A stretch of 64,000 bases of DNA from Chryseobacterium ginsenosidimutans (GTDB taxonomy: Bacteria; Bacteroidota; Bacteroidia; Flavobacteriales; Weeksellaceae), in the NCBI RefSeq assembly GCF_024807225.1, contig NZ_JANUCO010000001.1, positions 2,232,001-2,296,000 of the forward strand, in the 5' to 3' direction. Numbering within the stretch: position 1 is the first letter of the stretch; each line of letters starts with the position of its first letter. Below the pieces are notes generated by a model. That model worked only from the letters and a program-made list of their open reading frames with translations. It did not search any database and was not told the origin of the DNA. Positions 7,322 to 16,030 of the stretch are shown here, one piece after another. The position numbers and the translations under genes are program-made.

Positions 7322-9718
7322 TTAAACCGGAACTAAGGTTGATTGTTCTACAAAATTTTCTAATAATTCTACCGCGCGATCATTTCCGCCTGCGTTGATT
7401 AAACTTGATTGAACTTCCTTCGCTGCATTTCTGTACGTCGGATTTTCCAACAATTCAAAAACAGTTTGTCTAAGCGCTTCAACACGCAATCTTTTATATC
7501 TGATGCTGATTCCGCAACCTGCTTTTTCGATCAGTTTTGCAATGTGAAAATGATCGTAAGCGATGGGTGTAATCAACATGGGTAATCCATTCGTAAACGT
7601 ATCATTAACGGTATTAAAACCACCATGACAAATAACGGCATCCATGTGAGGCATTAACGCAGATTGAGGCACAAAACTACTCACAATAAAGTTAGACGGC
7701 CATTCCTCGAAAATTTCCGGTGGAGTAGCAGCAATCACAGTTACAGGCTGATCTGCAAATGCTGCGATTACTTTTTCGAAAAATGCTTTTCTGATATCGA
7801 CCAATAATGTTCCTAATGAAACAAATATTTTTGGTGTAGTTGACGCATTTAATTTATCCCAATCAAACGGTGCAGGATTTGGTCTTCCTTTTACAGGACC
7901 TACAAATTTCATATGAGAAGGAACTTCTTCAAAATCTGCAAATTTTTGAGACGTGAAAATCAAATTCAAATGATGAGAATGAATAAAAATTCCATCATCT
8001 TCAATGCCGACTTCTTTTTGAAGTTCTTTAATTAAATTCTGTTGCCATTCGAAAATTTTCGGGGCACTGTTCTCCGTATCGCCCATCACATCGGGTGGAA
8101 CAGGCGTTGTCGTAACACACGGAATATTATTTTTATGCGCAAAAAGGGCTCCTCCAAAAGTGATACAGTCGTTCACGATCACATCGGGTTGCCAGTCTTT
8201 TGTAAGCGTTTCCAATCCGGGCATCATCATTTTAGCGAAAGGAACATAAGTCTCTTCCAAAGCCAGTTTCATCACTTCAGGACCAGAACAAGCAGGACCA
8301 TCGTCCTGTCTTTTTAAAATTTTTGCAATTTCATCCTGATACGGAATTAAATCTTGTTCAGGATAAAAATAACTTCCGCCTTCGGGAATATGTTTGTTGT
8401 CTAAAGGCGTAATTCCGAACCATTTTACTTCATGACCACGGGCAATTAAACTCGCTCCAACACTCAAAGTCGGACTGATGTGTCCAAAAAACGGCGGAAC
8501 AACAAATAAAAATTTAGACTTAGGTTTTTCCATAGTTGAAGTAGAAATAGCGTTTTCCAATAAATTGGCTGCTGTTGCGCTTCCACCGGCTTCGATGAAA
8601 GATTCGCGAACGGTTTCGGCAGCTTTTTTATAGTCAGGATTCGTTAAAATATGTTGTACGGCTTCGTTTAAATGATGCGCTTTAAATCGATTAAAATTAA
8701 GACGTTCTCCCGCTCCGGTACGCACAACACGACCCGCAACATGCGACTGGTCATACGCAATAGGGATCACCACCAACGGCAAACCGTTCGATAAAGCTTC
8801 GGAAACCGTATTGTGACCGCCGTGAGAAACAACGCCGTCAAGATGAGGCAGCAAATCTAATTGAGGAACTTGTTGATACACCATAAAATTTTCCGGCCAT
8901 TGCTCGAAAAGCTGAGGATCTGAAACGACAACTACGGTTAAATCTTCATCTTTAAAAGCATCAACCACTTTTTGGAAAAATGCTTTTTTATGTTCGTGAT
9001 CGAAAGTTGTTCCGATGCTTACTAAAATCTTTTTGTTTGAATTAGCATTGAATTTTTCCCAGTCAAATTCACAAGAAATACGGCGTTCCGTAAGAACAGG
9101 ACCTGTGAATTGATAATTGGAAGTTAGATCCATTTCGCCAAAGAAATAGTTGGAAGTAAGAACCAACGTCAATAAATCCGAACAATCTAATGCACGGTTT
9201 TCTTCAACGCCTAATTCCTGTTGCAACGCAATAATTTGCTTTTCTTCCCATTCATGAACTTTTGGAAGTTCACTCATAATCTTAATAGCAGCCGGAGCTG
9301 TAACGGTCGTAGCGTAGGGAAGTCCTAATTTTTTAGCAGCAATTGAAGCCGCAAATAACTGATGATCGCCGATCACCAAATCGGGTTGATATTCTTTTAA
9401 TAAAGGAATAATTCCGTTATAGCAATGTCTGTTTAAAGGAATCAAAACATCTTCGTAAAGAAATTTGATGCTGTCGATTCCATAGACAACTTTTTTAGAA
9501 ATAATATCGAGATAGTTTTCGCTGTCTCTTTTTTCTTCGTCGGTCTGGTCGTATTGAATCAACAATAATTCTCCGCCTTCCGGAAGTTTATGGGTTAAAT
9601 TTTGGTCAAGACTTATCCATGCAACTTGATGCCCTCTTTCCAGAAGAGTAGCACCGATGCTTAATGTTGGGTTGACATGACCAGTTAAAGGTGGAACTAC
9701 AAATGCAAATTTAGCCAT
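7322..9718 (-). CDS. double GT1 (MGT/CrtX-like) glycosyltransferase
   Basis: 798 residues made of two complete GT-B glycosyltransferases in tandem. Domain 1 (about 1-395) opens FVVPPLTGHVNPTLSIG and has the donor-binding motif VSHGGHNTVSEALSNGLPLVVIP; domain 2 (about 400-798) opens FVVPPFFGHISPTLSVG and has ICHGGFNTVNDTFTNGLPMLITP. Both resemble the MGT family that includes zeaxanthin glucosyltransferase CrtX and macrolide glycosyltransferases, using UDP- or dTDP-sugars. The joint ...STSTMEKPKSKF contains a methionine that could once have been the start of a separate gene. There is no stop or ribosome-entry sign between them. The gene overlaps the hydrolase upstream by 8 bases. It probably adds two sugars to the PKS product. 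Confidence 0.85.
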   Translation of the reverse strand: MAKFAFVVPPLTGHVNPTLSIGATLLERGHQVAWISLDQNLTHKLPEGGELLLIQYDQTDEEKRDSENYLDIISKKVVYGIDSIKFLYEDVLIPLNRHCYNGIIPLLKEYQPDLVIGDHQLFAASIAAKKLGLPYATTVTAPAAIKIMSELPKVHEWEEKQIIALQQELGVEENRALDCSDLLTLVLTSNYFFGEMDLTSNYQFTGPVLTERRISCEFDWEKFNANSNKKILVSIGTTFDHEHKKAFFQKVVDAFKDEDLTVVVVSDPQLFEQWPENFMVYQQVPQLDLLPHLDGVVSHGGHNTVSEALSNGLPLVVIPIAYDQSHVAGRVVRTGAGERLNFNRFKAHHLNEAVQHILTNPDYKKAAETVRESFIEAGGSATAANLLENAISTSTMEKPKSKFLFVVPPFFGHISPTLSVGASLIARGHEVKWFGITPLDNKHIPEGGSYFYPEQDLIPYQDEIAKILKRQDDGPACSGPEVMKLALEETYVPFAKMMMPGLETLTKDWQPDVIVNDCITFGGALFAHKNNIPCVTTTPVPPDVMGDTENSAPKIFEWQQNLIKELQKEVGIEDDGIFIHSHHLNLIFTSQKFADFEEVPSHMKFVGPVKGRPNPAPFDWDKLNASTTPKIFVSLGTLLVDIRKAFFEKVIAAFADQPVTVIAATPPEIFEEWPSNFIVSSFVPQSALMPHMDAVICHGGFNTVNDTFTNGLPMLITPIAYDHFHIAKLIEKAGCGISIRYKRLRVEALRQTVFELLENPTYRNAAKEVQSSLINAGGNDRAVELLENFVEQSTLVPV

Positions 9719-10502
9719 GGTTTTGAGATAAGGTTTTTAATGATTTTGATAAAAAATGAGCGATGGTTTCTGCAATCAAAACAGGTTCCTGAATCGGGAT
9801 GTTGTGATCTCCGGGAATTAATTCCAACTCGGCTTTTCCGATGTGTTCATTCAGCCATTCTCCTGTCGGTCTGCAATTGGAATCTGCTCCGTACATCAAG
9901 AATGTTGAAGGTTTTAATTCAGAAAAATCAACTTCGCTCAGAAAATGCTTTTCTTTAATCATATCCGCTTTAATCGTGGTCTGATTAAACAAAAACTCAT
10001 ACATGCGATGGTTTTTTTCCATCTGTCTTTTGCCCATCTGCACTTTTGTGGTGTCGGTAAAATTGGCTACATAATGTTCCAGAAACTCTTTGCTATACTG
10101 CTCGATAATACCTCTGGCTTTTTCGTCCTGCGGATCGGGAGCTTCGATGACAACTAAGTGATCGACACGGTTTGAAGCTTTTAAAGCTGTTTTTAAAGCA
10201 ATCAATCCTCCAAAACTATAGCCGACAAGATGCGCTTTTTCGATTTCCAAAACATCCATCAACGCCAACACATCGGAAGACATATTTTCTAAATCGTAAC
10301 CGTCTGTGAAACGCTCGCTCATGCCGTGACTTTTCAAATCGTACATCACGACGTGGAAATGTTTTGCCAGAATCGGAGCAATATTAAAATAATAAATGGA
10401 AAGGTTGCTGAACATACCGTGGATCATTACCACAGTTTGTTCAGCCCCTTTGTTGAGTTCCTGAATATGAACCTTTTTATCGTTTACAGAGATTATTGGC
10501 AT
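9711..10502 (-). CDS. alpha/beta hydrolase of the PKS operon
   Basis: 263 residues with a complete alpha/beta-hydrolase triad layout: oxyanion loop HGMFSN, nucleophile Ser in GYSFGG (about residue 96), acid in YGADSNCRP and histidine in PGDHNIP. No signal peptide, so cytosolic. Within the operon it could act as a discrete thioesterase releasing the chain from the ACP, as the megasynthases have no visible TE domain. That role is inferred. It overlaps the ACP gene by 10 bases and the glycosyltransferase gene by 8. Confidence 0.8.
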   Translation of the reverse strand: MPIISVNDKKVHIQELNKGAEQTVVMIHGMFSNLSIYYFNIAPILAKHFHVVMYDLKSHGMSERFTDGYDLENMSSDVLALMDVLEIEKAHLVGYSFGGLIALKTALKASNRVDHLVVIEAPDPQDEKARGIIEQYSKEFLEHYVANFTDTTKVQMGKRQMEKNHRMYEFLFNQTTIKADMIKEKHFLSEVDFSELKPSTFLMYGADSNCRPTGEWLNEHIGKAELELIPGDHNIPIQEPVLIAETIAHFLSKSLKTLSQNHG

Positions 10503-10792
10503 TCGTAGATGTAATTGATAATCATACTTAAATCAAGGTCGATCAACTGATCCAGATCCATTGAAGACAACCATCCCGTGAAATCGATCTGCTCACCAAA
10601 ATGCGCTTTGATTTTTTCTGAAAAAGAAACGATTTCGATGCTGTCCATTTCAAGATCTTTTGTGAACGAACTTTCCGGGGTAATGTCCATTTCTTCTACA
10701 AATTCTTCGCCTATCACTTCAGTAATAAAACCTTTTAAAAGAGTGAATAGTTCTTCGTGATTCAATTTTAGTGTGTTGTTTATAGTGTCCAT
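10493..10792 (-). CDS. discrete acyl carrier protein
   Basis: 99 residues, acidic, helical. The phosphopantetheine attachment serine lies in KDLEMDSIEIV (about Ser51). As a free ACP it may carry a starter or the acyl groups handed to the two condensation-like enzymes. It would be activated by the PPTase domain of the adjacent megasynthase, whose gene overlaps this one by 13 bases. Somewhat longer than a typical 80-residue ACP because of an extended C-terminal helix region. Confidence 0.85.
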   Translation of the reverse strand: MDTINNTLKLNHEELFTLLKGFITEVIGEEFVEEMDITPESSFTKDLEMDSIEIVSFSEKIKAHFGEQIDFTGWLSSMDLDQLIDLDLSMIINYIYECQ

Positions 10793-12705
10793 CCGATAAT
10801 GTAATTTTTAAATTTAATAGTTTTGATTTCTGTTTGATTGATCCATAAAGAATCTTCTGTAATTTTTTCGACTTCTAATTTTTTAGGATTTCCTTTCAAT
10901 CCTGTTCCCAAAAATTTTCCGTACGCTTCTTTTGCTACCCAAAAACGGGTCGTCCATTCTGCCTGATTTTTGTCTTTTAATAATACTAATTCGTTATCTG
11001 TAAAGACCAAATCGTAGAATCCTGAACTTCGTTCTTCGATGATTTCCATGTCGATTCCGACTGGTTTTCCGCTTTTTGCAATTCCGACGGCATCTTTTCC
11101 TTTATGAGCCAAAGAAATATGGATATCTTTTGTAGAATCTCCAATTAAATAAGGTTTTCCGACCTCATCTGATGCGACTTCAAAAGTAATAGGGAAGCAA
11201 GGATGATTTTTCTCTTGTTTAAGAAGGTTTCTTACGGCATCTTTTACTGCAACACGACTTACCATCCAGCCTTTTCTCTTGTTTGGAAGGAGGTTTTGAT
11301 GATGCTGTTTTTCCGTTTGATTAAAATATCTTTTCAGAATAAAATCCCACGACGCAACTCTCGAATACGCCTGATGAAAGAAAAATACCTGAGGTGCGAT
11401 TTCTTCCGAAAGACGGTTGTGTAAAGGTGACATTGAAACATTCCATAAGGCAGCGTCGATTTCCAAACGGCGGTTTTGCCACCCTGAAATTTTGCACCAA
11501 ACTTTTCCGTTTCTTGTTAAAAGAATATCTCCAATGGCAAATTCGTCGTTCATTTCAGTAAGACTACACGTACATTCAAAAATACCTTCCTGATCGTGTA
11601 GATCTCCGAAAAATTCAATGTCTTTGATTTTTACAGGAAATGCAATTCTGTCTTTTGTTAACGTTAATTGCAGCCAAAGTCCAAATAACTGACCTGCGTT
11701 GTCCAACAGCGAACCTTTTCCACCGTTTCCTTTGATTTTTCCGATAATTCCTTTCGTTCCAACCTTTGAAATCTCCGTAATTCCCTGATATTTTTCTCCA
11801 TGAAACATGTGCATGTCGTAGATTTCTTCGGGAGTTCTTTCGATCGGTAACAAATCACCAATTGGCAAATTGAAGGAAGGATTTGGTCTTGCAGATGAGG
11901 TTAAGAGTACTTCTGCATTCACAAAATTTTCAATATCAAGATAAGCGTGATTGGTGGATCGCCATTCTGCTTTTACTGTTTTTTCAAAAGGTTTTGCCAC
12001 ATTCATCCATTGGAAAACACTTACATTCATGATTTTATGAACTTGGCTTCCCGGAATTTCAGCTTGTGCGATTTCTGCTAATTGTTCAAAAATCATCGTC
12101 ATCGGAATCACAGGTTCCATATCAGCAACTTCTTTCCAGCCTTTTGGTTGTCTCAGCAAACTGTGGTCGATCAGATAAGGATGATTTTCCAACGTCACGT
12201 ACAACGTTTTTTCAAAATTCTTGCTTATTGGCGTTTGTACTTTTGGAAGCACCACATTCGGAATCGTTACTTTCGGACGGTCTTGGAACAAGGTCAACAC
12301 TTCTTCCTGCATACGAATCATATCCGAGATATTTTCGTGGAATGCCTGAACAAGCGGATGTCCTGATTTTGCTACCGTTGCAGAAATTTTTTCTTTCGGT
12401 ATATCAATAGATTTAGCTAAATTTTTAATGGCTGCAAAATCACGGATAATTGGTGAACCTAATTCAAGTTTCATCCCTTTTCCTGATGATTTTTTTGATG
12501 AGGTTTGAATATCCAAAAAGTCCAACGCAACTACTTTTCCTTCTACAAATAAAGCGGCAACTACTCGCTGAAACTGAGCCAATGCAGAACGTGTTGGAAC
12601 GCTTGAAGCAATCGTGCTGAATGCTTTTCCTTTCAAAGTATCATCAATAAATCCGATTAATCCACCGGTTTCCGACTTGAATAAAGAATCTTGCATCTTC
12701 TTCAT
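10780..12705 (-). CDS. PKS megasynthase 2, C-terminal part: dehydratase and Sfp-type PPTase (frame-broken)
   Basis: Read as a 641-residue frame, but the first ~12 residues are out-of-frame. True reading continues from the KS-AT frame upstream (12644-15016) once one surplus A in GGAAACC (plus-strand TTT, 12669-12671) is removed, giving QVGTGGLIGFIDDTLKGK. Domains: PKS dehydratase double hot-dog (His in HPYLIDH, about 178-440, Asp in LLDNAGQLFG), then an Sfp-type phosphopantetheinyl transferase (about 500-641) with GIDMEI and FWVAKEAYGKFLGTGL. A PPTase built into the C-terminus recalls enediyne PKSs. It would load its own ACPs. Confidence 0.8.
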   Translation of the reverse strand: MKKMQDSLFKSETGGLIGFIDDTLKGKAFSTIASSVPTRSALAQFQRVVAALFVEGKVVALDFLDIQTSSKKSSGKGMKLELGSPIIRDFAAIKNLAKSIDIPKEKISATVAKSGHPLVQAFHENISDMIRMQEEVLTLFQDRPKVTIPNVVLPKVQTPISKNFEKTLYVTLENHPYLIDHSLLRQPKGWKEVADMEPVIPMTMIFEQLAEIAQAEIPGSQVHKIMNVSVFQWMNVAKPFEKTVKAEWRSTNHAYLDIENFVNAEVLLTSSARPNPSFNLPIGDLLPIERTPEEIYDMHMFHGEKYQGITEISKVGTKGIIGKIKGNGGKGSLLDNAGQLFGLWLQLTLTKDRIAFPVKIKDIEFFGDLHDQEGIFECTCSLTEMNDEFAIGDILLTRNGKVWCKISGWQNRRLEIDAALWNVSMSPLHNRLSEEIAPQVFFFHQAYSRVASWDFILKRYFNQTEKQHHQNLLPNKRKGWMVSRVAVKDAVRNLLKQEKNHPCFPITFEVASDEVGKPYLIGDSTKDIHISLAHKGKDAVGIAKSGKPVGIDMEIIEERSSGFYDLVFTDNELVLLKDKNQAEWTTRFWVAKEAYGKFLGTGLKGNPKKLEVEKITEDSLWINQTEIKTIKFKNYIIGWTL

Positions 12706-15016
12706 ACAATTTATCCGTCAGTTCACGGAAACGAACGGGCTCAACAAGGTGTTCCGCACTCAGTTTTCTAATGGCGTCCTGATCCGATGGATAAGGCTCC
12801 AATGTCGTTGCAGACCACAATGGTATTTTTGTTTTTTGAAACTGTGCTTTTTCCATTCCTGCTAAAATCACATCCAGTTTATCGGCGATAAAAGGCGAGT
12901 GAAAACCTGACTGGAACGGCAAAATCTGATGAAATATCTGTTTTGATTTTAAGACAGGAACCAATTCATCCAACGCCGAATTACTTCCGCAAAGAATCAC
13001 CTGATTCGGGCAATTGTCATTAGAAATATAAACGTTTGGAATTTTTTCAATAATAGGTTTTATGGTTTCAATTCCGGCTCCGATGGCGATGAATTTCGAA
13101 TCTTTTAATTCAAAAGTTTCTGGATTTAAAACATCAATTAAAGCTTTCACAGAATTTACTTCCGCCAATTCAGAAGAATAACCGGCAAGCCATTCTCCTA
13201 AGCTGTGTCCCGCATTCATATCGGGAGTAATTCCCAGTTTCTTTAATGAATTATCAAGAATACTGCAGTTGTTGAAGATATTTAAAGCATCATTTAATAA
13301 TCCTTCACCTTCCGTTTCAATCGGTGCGGTGATGTTAAAATAACGACTTACACTTTCTACTTCACCTTTCGCCAGACCGTCTAGTCCGGGAAATACGAAA
13401 GCTACTTTTTCTCCGTTTTGCAATAGAGGAGCATTGGTATACCAAATATCCTGCTTGTTGCGCCAAGGATTATTTTTAGCAACAATTTTAATGGCTTTTT
13501 CTATTCTTGCAGGAGTAGGATCGAACATTGCTATACGATAATTTCCTTCTCCTAAAGTCGTGTCGTTATTTTGTAAAGAGGCTAATAATTCTTGGTGTGT
13601 TGGTCTGGCTAAGATAAGAACTTTGTCTTTTTTAGGCATATCGTAACCTTCCAACACCACATGTGCATTGATTCCTCCGAATCCGAACGCATTAACAGCA
13701 GCCACTTTTGGCAACCCCGTTTTCGACCAGCTTTTCGCTTCCTGTACAGGTTCGAATCTGGTATTCTGCATATCCGAAGTCGGGTTTTCGCAGTATAAAG
13801 TTGGTGGTAATGTATCGTTGTGAAGGGCAAGACAAGTTTTTATCAACCCTGCAATTCCTGCAGCGGGCATTGCGTGACCGATATTCGATTTTACAGAACC
13901 TATTCCTGCGATTTTAGCATCTTCTTCTTTTCCAAAAAACTGAGCTAATGTCTGAAGTTCGGTTTTGTCACCAAGTGGCGTTCCGGTTCCGTGAGCTTCA
14001 ATATAACCGATCTGGTTTTCGTCTAAATCTGCATTAGCCCAAGCTTGTTGTAAAGCTTTTAACTGACCTTTTACAGAAGGACTCATCACGCTGGTTCCGT
14101 TTCCATCGCTGCTTACGCCAATTCCTTTGATAACGGCATAGATTTTATCCTGATCGCGAACGGCATCTTCCAATCTTTTTAAGACCACAAAACCGCAACC
14201 TTCACCAATCAATAAACCATCTGCATCATTGCTGAAAGGCTTAATTTTTTGTTGATGAGATAATGCTCCTAACTGTGCGAAAATACTCCAGAAAGCAGCG
14301 TTTTGTCCGGTGTGAACTCCACCTGCAATCATGATATCGGAACGACCTCTCTGAAGTTCCTGTACCGCATGATCTACAGCAATTAAAGCACTTGCACAAG
14401 CCGCATCAACGGTAAAAGCTGCACCTCCCAAATTGAATCTGTTGGCAACCAAAGAAGCAACAAGATTAGGAATCAATCCCATTGCGGTATCGGCTGCAAA
14501 ACGACCTTTTCTTTCCTGAAAAGCATGTTTTACCTTTTCAATATCAGCCGAAGAAACTTCGGGCAGCAATTCCTTTAATAAAGAAGAAATTTGTTCTCCC
14601 GTTCTTACAATTTCGATGGCACGAGTTGCGCCGGGTCCTGTGTAGTTTCCTTTTCCAATGATGATTCCTGTTTTTTCGAGCGAAATATTTTTCTTAAATA
14701 TTCCGGCATCGTCTAAGGCTTTTTGAACCAGATCAAGCGTTAATAAATGATCGGGCTCAGTCCCTTCTACAGCCAAAGGTAAAATTCCGAAAGCGGTAGG
14801 ATCAAATTCATAATCAGAGATAAACCCGCCACGTTGACAATAAAAACGGTCAACGGGATTTGTATTATTACTAAAATGAACAGGATCAATACGATCTGCA
14901 GGAGCTAATTGGGTAGAATCTACTTTATTGATAATATTCTGCCAGAAAGTGTTGGCATCTTGTGCCCCCGGAAAGACACAAGAAAGACCAATTACAGCAA
15001 CATCTGTTTTTTTCAT
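12644..15016 (-). CDS. PKS megasynthase 2, N-terminal part: ketosynthase and acyltransferase (frame-broken)
   Basis: 790 residues as read. KS domain about 1-430 with all catalytic residues: Cys207 in VDAACASA, His in EAHGTGTPLGD and His in KSNIGHAMPAAG. Hence an active condensing enzyme, not a chain-length factor with lost cysteine. An AT-like domain follows (about 545-780): GHSLGEWLAG carries the nucleophile Ser and GFHSPF the catalytic His. The last residues WINRIY are out-of-frame; the real protein continues into the DH-PPTase frame to give about 1,410 residues (KS-AT-DH-PPTase). The gene starts 18 bases after the stop of megasynthase 1. Confidence 0.85.
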   Translation of the reverse strand: MKKTDVAVIGLSCVFPGAQDANTFWQNIINKVDSTQLAPADRIDPVHFSNNTNPVDRFYCQRGGFISDYEFDPTAFGILPLAVEGTEPDHLLTLDLVQKALDDAGIFKKNISLEKTGIIIGKGNYTGPGATRAIEIVRTGEQISSLLKELLPEVSSADIEKVKHAFQERKGRFAADTAMGLIPNLVASLVANRFNLGGAAFTVDAACASALIAVDHAVQELQRGRSDIMIAGGVHTGQNAAFWSIFAQLGALSHQQKIKPFSNDADGLLIGEGCGFVVLKRLEDAVRDQDKIYAVIKGIGVSSDGNGTSVMSPSVKGQLKALQQAWANADLDENQIGYIEAHGTGTPLGDKTELQTLAQFFGKEEDAKIAGIGSVKSNIGHAMPAAGIAGLIKTCLALHNDTLPPTLYCENPTSDMQNTRFEPVQEAKSWSKTGLPKVAAVNAFGFGGINAHVVLEGYDMPKKDKVLILARPTHQELLASLQNNDTTLGEGNYRIAMFDPTPARIEKAIKIVAKNNPWRNKQDIWYTNAPLLQNGEKVAFVFPGLDGLAKGEVESVSRYFNITAPIETEGEGLLNDALNIFNNCSILDNSLKKLGITPDMNAGHSLGEWLAGYSSELAEVNSVKALIDVLNPETFELKDSKFIAIGAGIETIKPIIEKIPNVYISNDNCPNQVILCGSNSALDELVPVLKSKQIFHQILPFQSGFHSPFIADKLDVILAGMEKAQFQKTKIPLWSATTLEPYPSDQDAIRKLSAEHLVEPVRFRELTDKLYEEDARFFIQVGNRWINRIY

Positions 15017-15034
15017 ACTTATCTTCTACAGCGT

Positions 15035-16030
15035 TTACCAGTTACTTCCAGACATGATCAATACCTGACTTTCTGTTCCGTATTTTATTTCGTTAAGGAA
15101 AATTTCCTTGCCTTGTTCTAATGGAATTAAAGAAATTCCTCTTCTTTCATATTCGGTTTCCAGTGTTGGAGAAACCATTCCTGCACCTTTCCAAGGACCC
15201 CAGTTGATGGAAATTACTTTTCCTTTTAATTTTTTATTTAAAGCGTTTGCATAATCATCCAAAACAGAGTTTGCAGCAGCATAATCGGTTTGCCCTTTAT
15301 TTCCGTAGACAGAAGCAATGCTTGAGAATAACACCACAAACTGACAATCTGTGCGTAGTTTTTCTGCCAATACACGAAGTGGTTTTACTTTGGTATCGAA
15401 AACTCTTCCGAATGAGCTTGTTGTTTTTTGCTTGAATAATTTATCTTCCAAAAGACCTGCACCGTGAATAACACCGTCTAAACGATTGTATTTTTCGTAA
15501 ATAGAATTAATCAATTCAGATAAACCATCTTCATCACAAAGGTCTAATGATTGGTAAACAATCGTATTTCCCATTTGCTCCATATCACGGATTGTGCGTA
15601 GGATCTGATTGTTTTTGAAAACTTTTATTGTTTCTTTTTCGATTTCAGAAGGAGAAGTGAATGTTCCGGATTTGATAAGATAAGCTCTTATTTCTTCCTT
15701 TGTTTTCATAGCTTCTAATTCATTGTTTATTATCTGATTTCTAGGATCTTCTGATCTTCCCACCAAAATATAAGTACAAGGATAAGCCTGTGACATATGT
15801 TTTGCGAGTTCGGAAGTAATTCCTTGTGCGCCTCCAAGAACCAAAACAACAGAATCTTTATCTAACTGAATTTGCGCTTCACTCAAACCTGTTGACAAAG
15901 GCGATGGGATGATGTTTACTTTATGTCTCTGATCGTTTTTGTAAATAACTTCAGAAGGATTATCGGTTGATAAAATTTCTTTTAAAGCAATTTCTGCAAT
16001 CTGATCGATTTGTTGAGGAGAAACTAAGAC
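15035..16030 (-). CDS. PKS megasynthase 1, C-terminal part: ketoreductase (frame-broken)
   Basis: The frame is open from about 16030 down to 15035; the first usable start inside it is at 15898, but it is really the tail of the frame upstream. After removing one surplus base in the AGTTTCT run (plus-strand AAA near 16022-16024) the join reads ISLSSPQQIDQIAEIALKEIL. A ketoreductase follows: Rossmann motif LGGAQGITSELA, HGAG, and catalytic SSIASVYGNKGQTDYAAAN with Ser and Tyr. It reduces the beta-keto group with NADPH. The extension upstream of the Rossmann motif and the ACP-distal half are probably the structural KR subdomain. Confidence 0.8.
   Translation of the reverse strand, partial: VLVSPQQIDQIAEIALKEILSTDNPSEVIYKNDQRHKVNIIPSPLSTGLSEAQIQLDKDSVVLVLGGAQGITSELAKHMSQAYPCTYILVGRSEDPRNQIINNELEAMKTKEEIRAYLIKSGTFTSPSEIEKETIKVFKNNQILRTIRDMEQMGNTIVYQSLDLCDEDGLSELINSIYEKYNRLDGVIHGAGLLEDKLFKQKTTSSFGRVFDTKVKPLRVLAEKLRTDCQFVVLFSSIASVYGNKGQTDYAAANSVLDDYANALNKKLKGKVISINWGPWKGAGMVSPTLETEYERRGISLIPLEQGKEIFLNEIKYGTESQVLIMSGSNW

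Noticed and set aside
12066..12410. 114- and 94-codon ORFs on plus inside the PKS
   Set aside because: Antisense shadows of the dehydratase-PPTase coding region.
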